DNA from: Bacillota bacterium
GTDB lineage: Bacteria > Bacillota_A > Clostridia > Lachnospirales > Lachnospiraceae
Assembly: GCA_023443925.1 (NCBI GenBank)
Contig: JAEZSL010000251.1
Coordinates: 1-10,479, forward strand
DNA: 10,479 nucleotides
Direction: 5' to 3'
Within the stretch, counting starts at the first letter, position 1; each line of letters opens with the position of its first letter. Made by a program: the position numbers and the translations under genes. A model generated the notes under the pieces. It saw only the letters and a list, made by a program, of their open reading frames with translations. It had not been told where the DNA came from and ran no database searches. Shown one piece after another: positions 6,582 to 10,479 of the stretch.

Positions 6582-6789
6582 ACATGTAAGATAAGACTTA
6601 CTAAACAATGGACAGGTATAACCTTTAGGAAATTACATAACCATATCTTCAGTTTAATATACCATATAGTGTTACGGATATCAGGGCTTTCGCTGTTTTT
6701 GGCAAACTTCAGCTCTAAACTGTATAACTGTACGGAACGATACAACATTGGTCTTACAATTATCTATGAGCAATTTAAACGAAAGGAGA

Positions 6790-6803
6790 AATTCATAATT
6801 CAT
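6790..6803 (+). repeat. 7-bp tandem duplication between ispG ribosome binding site and start
   Basis: AATTCAT occurs twice in direct succession (6790-6796 and 6797-6803). The pair sits between the Shine-Dalgarno AAAGGAG (6782-6788) and ATG 6805, making the spacer 16 nt. With a single copy the spacer would be 9 nt, which is normal. Confidence 0.75.
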
Positions 6804-6804
6804 C

Positions 6805-7857
6805 ATGAGAGAAAATACAAAAATCATACAAATTGGAAATAAAGTTATCGGCGGTAATAATCCCATACTAATACAATCCATGACCAATACGAAAACTGAG
6901 GATGTACAAGCCACGGTGAAACAGATACTGGAACTGGAGGCTGCCGGATGTGATATTATTAGAAGCGCTGTTCCCACCATGGAAGCGGCCAGGGCATTTT
7001 CAGAAATAAAAAAGCAGATCCATATTCCCATTGTAGCCGATATTCATTTTGACTACCGGCTGGCAATTGCTGCTATTGAACATGGAGCAGATAAAATACG
7101 TATTAATCCCGGTAATATCGGCAGCACCGATAAAGTAAAAGCTGTGGTACAAGCAGCAAAGGAAAGAAATATTCCTATCCGTGTGGGCGTTAACAGCGGT
7201 TCGCTGGAAAAGGAACTGGTTCAGAAATATAAGGGAGTTACGGCAGAAGGACTGGTGGAAAGTGCTCTGGATAAAGTTCATATCATTGAAGAACTGGGAT
7301 ATGACAATCTGGTTATCAGCATTAAATCTTCCGATGTTTTAATGTGCGTAAAAGCCCATGAGCTGATTGCAAAACAGACCGTTTATCCGCTCCATGTCGG
7401 TATTACCGAAGCCGGTACAATAATAGCCGGTAACATTAAATCGGCAGTGGGCTTAGGAATTATACTACATGAAGGAATCGGTGATACCATACGTGTATCC
7501 TTAACCGGCAGTCCGCTGGAAGAAGTTAAATCTGCCAGACTGATACTAAAGACCTTAGGCCTGAAAAAGGGCGGTGTGGAATTAGTATCCTGTCCGACCT
7601 GCGGCAGAACCCAGATTGACTTAATAAAGCTGGCCGGAGAGGTTGAGAATCTCATCCAGGATATTGATCTGGACATTAAAGTTGCAGTTATGGGGTGTGC
7701 TGTTAACGGACCCGGAGAAGCGAAAGAGGCGGATATCGGGGTTGCCGGAGGCAAAGGCGAAGGAATTATCATCAAAAAAGGTGAAATTATTCGGAAAGTA
7801 AAAGAAGAAGAGCTGTTATCGGCACTCAGAGAAGAACTGTTAAAAATGCAGTCCTAA
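6805..7857 (+). CDS. ispG: 4-hydroxy-3-methylbut-2-en-1-yl diphosphate synthase (GcpE)
   Basis: IspG reduces 2-C-methyl-D-erythritol 2,4-cyclodiphosphate to HMBPP in the late MEP pathway, using a [4Fe-4S] cluster. The protein has 350 residues, slightly shorter than E. coli IspG (372). The N-terminal TIM-barrel shows QSMTNT, VADIHFDYRLA, RINPGNIG and GVNSGSLEKEL, then GITEAG and GIGDTIRVSLT. The C-terminal cluster domain has Cys263 and Cys266 (CPTCGRT), Cys298 (GCAVNGPGEA) and Glu305. Their spacing (3, 32 and 7) equals that of the E. coli ligands. The start at ATG 6805 fits the family N-terminus, and an in-frame TAA at 6796-6798 rules out a longer form. The Shine-Dalgarno to ATG distance of 16 nt is unusually long and may lower translation. 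polC follows after 35 nt, probably on the same transcript. Confidence 0.97.
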   Translation: MRENTKIIQIGNKVIGGNNPILIQSMTNTKTEDVQATVKQILELEAAGCDIIRSAVPTMEAARAFSEIKKQIHIPIVADIHFDYRLAIAAIEHGADKIRINPGNIGSTDKVKAVVQAAKERNIPIRVGVNSGSLEKELVQKYKGVTAEGLVESALDKVHIIEELGYDNLVISIKSSDVLMCVKAHELIAKQTVYPLHVGITEAGTIIAGNIKSAVGLGIILHEGIGDTIRVSLTGSPLEEVKSARLILKTLGLKKGGVELVSCPTCGRTQIDLIKLAGEVENLIQDIDLDIKVAVMGCAVNGPGEAKEADIGVAGGKGEGIIIKKGEIIRKVKEEELLSALREELLKMQS

Positions 7858-7892
7858 AACAGATTTAAATTGTTACAGAAAAGAGGTTTGTT

Positions 7893-10479
7893 ATGGGTAT
7901 GCTTTTTTTTGATGTATTTGACCAGTTATCCAACCTTCCCAAGGATCTGGAAAACCTGTTTCAGGAGGTTCAGATCGAGCGGGTTGCGGTTTCAAAGTCA
8001 ACGGCGGAAGTTAAAATATATATGCAGAGCAGCAGACTGATACAAAAGCCCGTAATACGGAAAATGGAATATCAGCTTAAAAAGCAGCTGTTTGCTTCCG
8101 CTCCGAATAAGGTTGTATTATGGGATCATTACATATTATCAGCACAATATACCCCGGAAAAATTATTCCACATCTACCGTGACAGCATATTAGAAGAATT
8201 TCGGGAAAGAAGTATATTAGAATATAATGTATTTGAACTGGCCGATATAGACTTTGAAGGAAACACCCTGGTTTTTCGATGTGAAGAAAACTTCCTGATC
8301 CGGAAAGTGTCAGCTGGAATCACAAAATATTTAACCGATATGTTTCAAGGCCGGTTTCATTATGATATATCCGTTCGGTTTGAATATTATGAACCGGAGA
8401 AAAAAGAAGAAGAAACACAAGAGTATGAATTCGTTTCAAGATCCGGAGAAAGCGTAAGAGAGAATACTTCTGGTTATATGGAGGATAAGCGCGGTAAAGC
8501 CGATGAGCTGGCTGCTGCGGCATATATGCAGGACTTAAATGAAAACCAAATGGCTTCCGATGCGGGAGGGGGCGTTGTCAAGGAGAGTACAAGCAGCAAA
8601 GGCTCCAAAGACCAGGAAAGAGAAAAACCTGCCAAAGGGAAAAATGCCTATGATAAAAGCAAATACAGTTATAAGAAAGTGATTAATGACCCGGATACCA
8701 TATACGGCAAGGGTTTTGAAGGGGAAGCCATACCCATCGCCGATATTCAGGATGAGATCGGTGAGGTCGTTATCCGGGGTAAGATCATAAATACAGAAGC
8801 AAGAGAACTGCGGAATGAAAAGACAATAGTCATTTTTACGGTAACGGATTTTACCGATTCCATACAGGGGAAGTTATTTATTAAGACGGAAGATGCAGGC
8901 GAAGTGATCGGAGCTTTAAAAAAAGGAAAGTTCATTAAGCTAAAGGGTATGGCTCTCATGGACAAATATGACCATGAGGTTACGGTCGGTTCCATTGTCG
9001 GTATTAAGACAATCCCCGATTTTACTACCACAAAGATGGATAACAGCCCGGTAAAACGAGTAGAACTCCATGCCCATACCATGATGAGTGATATGGATGC
9101 GGTGGTGGATGCCAAGGATCTGGTGAAAAGAGCGTTTGCCTGGGGCCACAAAGCAGTTGCCATTACAGATCACGGTGTTGTTCAGTCATTTCCTGAAGCC
9201 AACCATGCCCTCAGTAAATGGGATTATCCGGAATCAGAATGGGATAGGTTAAAGCAATTTAAGGTGATCTACGGGGTGGAAGCTTATCTGGTAGACGATT
9301 TAAAAGAAGTGGTGGTAAATCAGAAAGGCCAGTCCCTGGATGATTCTTATGTAGTATTTGATATAGAAACCACCGGTTTTGGGCCGGTTAAGGACAAGAT
9401 TATTGAAATCGGTGCGGTTAAGGTAATAAACGGTACGATTGTAGATAAATTCAGTTCCTTTATTAATCCGGAGATTCCCATTCCTTATGAAATAGAACAA
9501 CTCACCGGTATTAAGGATGAGATGGTTTTAGAATATCCAACCATAGATGTCATTCTTCCCCAGTTTCTTGAGTTTTGCAAGGGAAGTGCACTGGTAGCCC
9601 ATAATGCAGGTTTTGATGTTAGTTTCATTACAAAGAAATCAGAGGACTTGGGAATTAAAAACGATTTTACCGTTATCGACACCGTTGGACTGGCACGTAT
9701 TTTATTACCGGAACTAAGCCGATATAAATTAAATACGGTAGCAAAGGCTCTGGATATCTCTTTGGAAAATCATCACCGTGCGGTAGACGATGCCGGAGCA
9801 ACCGCAGAAATTTTTGTAAAGTTTGTTGCCAGGTTAAAGGAAAAGGAAATACATAGTATTGATGAAATAAATACCCTTAGTAAATTATCACCGGATGCCA
9901 TTAAGAAACTGCCGACTTATCATGCTATTATCCTTGCGCAGAATGATATCGGAAGGGTGAATCTGTATAAACTTATTTCCCTGTCCCATCTTGAGTACTA
10001 CGGTAAACGGCCCAGAATACCAAAGAGCCTGTTTATGGAAAACAGGGAAGGGCTGCTCATCGGTTCTGCCTGTGAAGCAGGGGAATTGTACCAGGCTATT
10101 TTGAGAGAACAGCCTCCCGAAGAGATAAACCGGCTGGTTAATTTTTATGATTATCTGGAAATACAGCCCCTTGGCAATAACGAATTTATGATTCGAAGCG
10201 ATAAGATTAACATCAGTTCCAATGAGGAATTAATGGATATAAACCGCAGAATTATAAGTCTTGGTGAGGAGTTTAATAAGCCGGTGGTTGCTACCTGTGA
10301 CGTTCATTTTATGGATCCGGAGGATGAGATTTACCGCAGGATTATTATGGCGGGAAAAGGGTTTAAGGATGCGGATGACCAGGCACCGCTTTATTTCAGG
10401 ACTACGGAGGAAATGCTGGAAGAATTCATGTATTTAGGCCGTGACAAGGCATATGAGGTAGTAATCACCAATACCAATA
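7893..10479 (+). CDS. polC: DNA polymerase III alpha subunit PolC-type, 5' part (3' end outside window)
   Basis: PolC is the replicative polymerase of low-G+C Firmicutes, with built-in 3'-5' proofreading. The frame is open for 862 codons to the right edge; full-length PolC is about 1440 residues, so the palm, fingers and most of the polymerase core lie outside. In order: an N-terminal domain (1-165), a charged low-complexity linker (about 168-268), an OB-fold (about 288-375), a PHP domain part 1 with HAHT (393-396) and TDHG (425-428), then an inserted DEDDh exonuclease. Exonuclease residues are Asp490 and Glu492 (FDIETTG), Asp575 (AHNAGFD), His628 and Asp633 (HHRAVDDA), all intact. PHP part 2 follows, with YHAI (676-679), GSACEAGEL from 724 and DVHF (803-806). 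GAGG (7883-7886) lies 6 nt before ATG 7893; ATG 7899 is less well spaced. No frameshift was found on codon-by-codon reading. Confidence 0.97.
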   Translation, partial: MGMLFFDVFDQLSNLPKDLENLFQEVQIERVAVSKSTAEVKIYMQSSRLIQKPVIRKMEYQLKKQLFASAPNKVVLWDHYILSAQYTPEKLFHIYRDSILEEFRERSILEYNVFELADIDFEGNTLVFRCEENFLIRKVSAGITKYLTDMFQGRFHYDISVRFEYYEPEKKEEETQEYEFVSRSGESVRENTSGYMEDKRGKADELAAAAYMQDLNENQMASDAGGGVVKESTSSKGSKDQEREKPAKGKNAYDKSKYSYKKVINDPDTIYGKGFEGEAIPIADIQDEIGEVVIRGKIINTEARELRNEKTIVIFTVTDFTDSIQGKLFIKTEDAGEVIGALKKGKFIKLKGMALMDKYDHEVTVGSIVGIKTIPDFTTTKMDNSPVKRVELHAHTMMSDMDAVVDAKDLVKRAFAWGHKAVAITDHGVVQSFPEANHALSKWDYPESEWDRLKQFKVIYGVEAYLVDDLKEVVVNQKGQSLDDSYVVFDIETTGFGPVKDKIIEIGAVKVINGTIVDKFSSFINPEIPIPYEIEQLTGIKDEMVLEYPTIDVILPQFLEFCKGSALVAHNAGFDVSFITKKSEDLGIKNDFTVIDTVGLARILLPELSRYKLNTVAKALDISLENHHRAVDDAGATAEIFVKFVARLKEKEIHSIDEINTLSKLSPDAIKKLPTYHAIILAQNDIGRVNLYKLISLSHLEYYGKRPRIPKSLFMENREGLLIGSACEAGELYQAILREQPPEEINRLVNFYDYLEIQPLGNNEFMIRSDKINISSNEELMDINRRIISLGEEFNKPVVATCDVHFMDPEDEIYRRIIMAGKGFKDADDQAPLYFRTTEEMLEEFMYLGRDKAYEVVITNTN

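Larger units (their letters stand above)
6307..6804 (+). other. ~500-bp AT-rich region without a credible gene
   Basis: Between rseP copy 2 and ispG no frame shows codon structure, a ribosome binding site or a recognisable protein. The longest reverse frame (6482-6748, 88 codons) lacks a Shine-Dalgarno and reads as low-complexity hydrophobic translation of AT-rich DNA. The stretch does hold a long hairpin at its left end, a short repeat (TGGTAAA 6368-6374) complementary to TTTACCA at 6411-6417, a weak promoter candidate, and the ispG leader. I see no known riboswitch or tRNA. It most likely separates the rseP and ispG-polC transcripts. Confidence 0.55.

Noticed and set aside
6684..6702. Hairpin with T run (around CAGGGCTTTCGCTG) as a terminator
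   Set aside because: Only two or three consecutive base pairs form in any register, too few to support a terminator call.
6482..6748. Reverse-strand open frame (88 codons) in the gap before ispG
   Set aside because: There is no Shine-Dalgarno before its ATG (upstream on the reverse strand reads as AT-rich sequence), and the composition is what AT-rich non-coding DNA gives.
8747..9682. Several reverse-strand open frames across polC
   Set aside because: The forward frame reads without interruption as PolC with OB, PHP and exonuclease motifs; the reverse frames are shadows.

Overview
The window is a chromosomal housekeeping segment from a low-to-mid G+C Gram-positive anaerobe, most likely a Clostridia member of the Lachnospiraceae type. 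This rests on the gene order (frr, uppS, cdsA, dxr, rseP, ispG, polC), on a Firmicutes-type PolC, and on AGGAGG-class ribosome binding sites. All genes lie on the + strand. I see no rRNA, tRNA, CRISPR array or transposase.

Layout: positions 1-467 hold the 3' part of frr (ribosome recycling factor), cut by the window edge. uppS (547-1272) and cdsA (1294-2091) follow closely. A 159-bp gap with a candidate promoter precedes dxr (2251-3402). Two complete, tandem, paralogous rseP-type site-2 protease genes follow (3469-4836 and 4942-6306). A ~500-bp AT-rich stretch without a credible gene (6307-6804) holds a long hairpin, a weak candidate promoter and a 7-bp tandem duplication next to the ispG ribosome binding site. 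ispG (6805-7857) and the 5' 60% or so of polC (7893 to the window end) complete the window.

How the genes work together: dxr and ispG encode the reductoisomerase and the late iron-sulfur step of the MEP isoprenoid pathway. uppS uses the isoprenoid product to make undecaprenyl diphosphate, the lipid carrier for peptidoglycan. cdsA makes CDP-diacylglycerol for phospholipids, and RseP proteases cut membrane-embedded regulators and signal peptide remnants. frr and polC serve translation and replication. The cluster is thus a conserved translation/envelope-lipid/replication block.

The unusual part is the rseP pair. The copies share a 151-bp block at about 96% nucleotide identity that covers the ribosome binding site and the first ~40 codons. 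The first 139 residues are about 88% identical, but the two PDZ domains have diverged strongly. The middle of copy 1 is about 25% G+C, against about 45% in the matching part of copy 2. Both keep the catalytic HELGH and asparagine/aspartate (LDGG) motifs, and both carry an extra ~22-residue segment in the membrane-associated substrate-handling region compared with E. coli RseP. This looks like a duplicated intramembrane protease with mosaic history and probably split substrate range.
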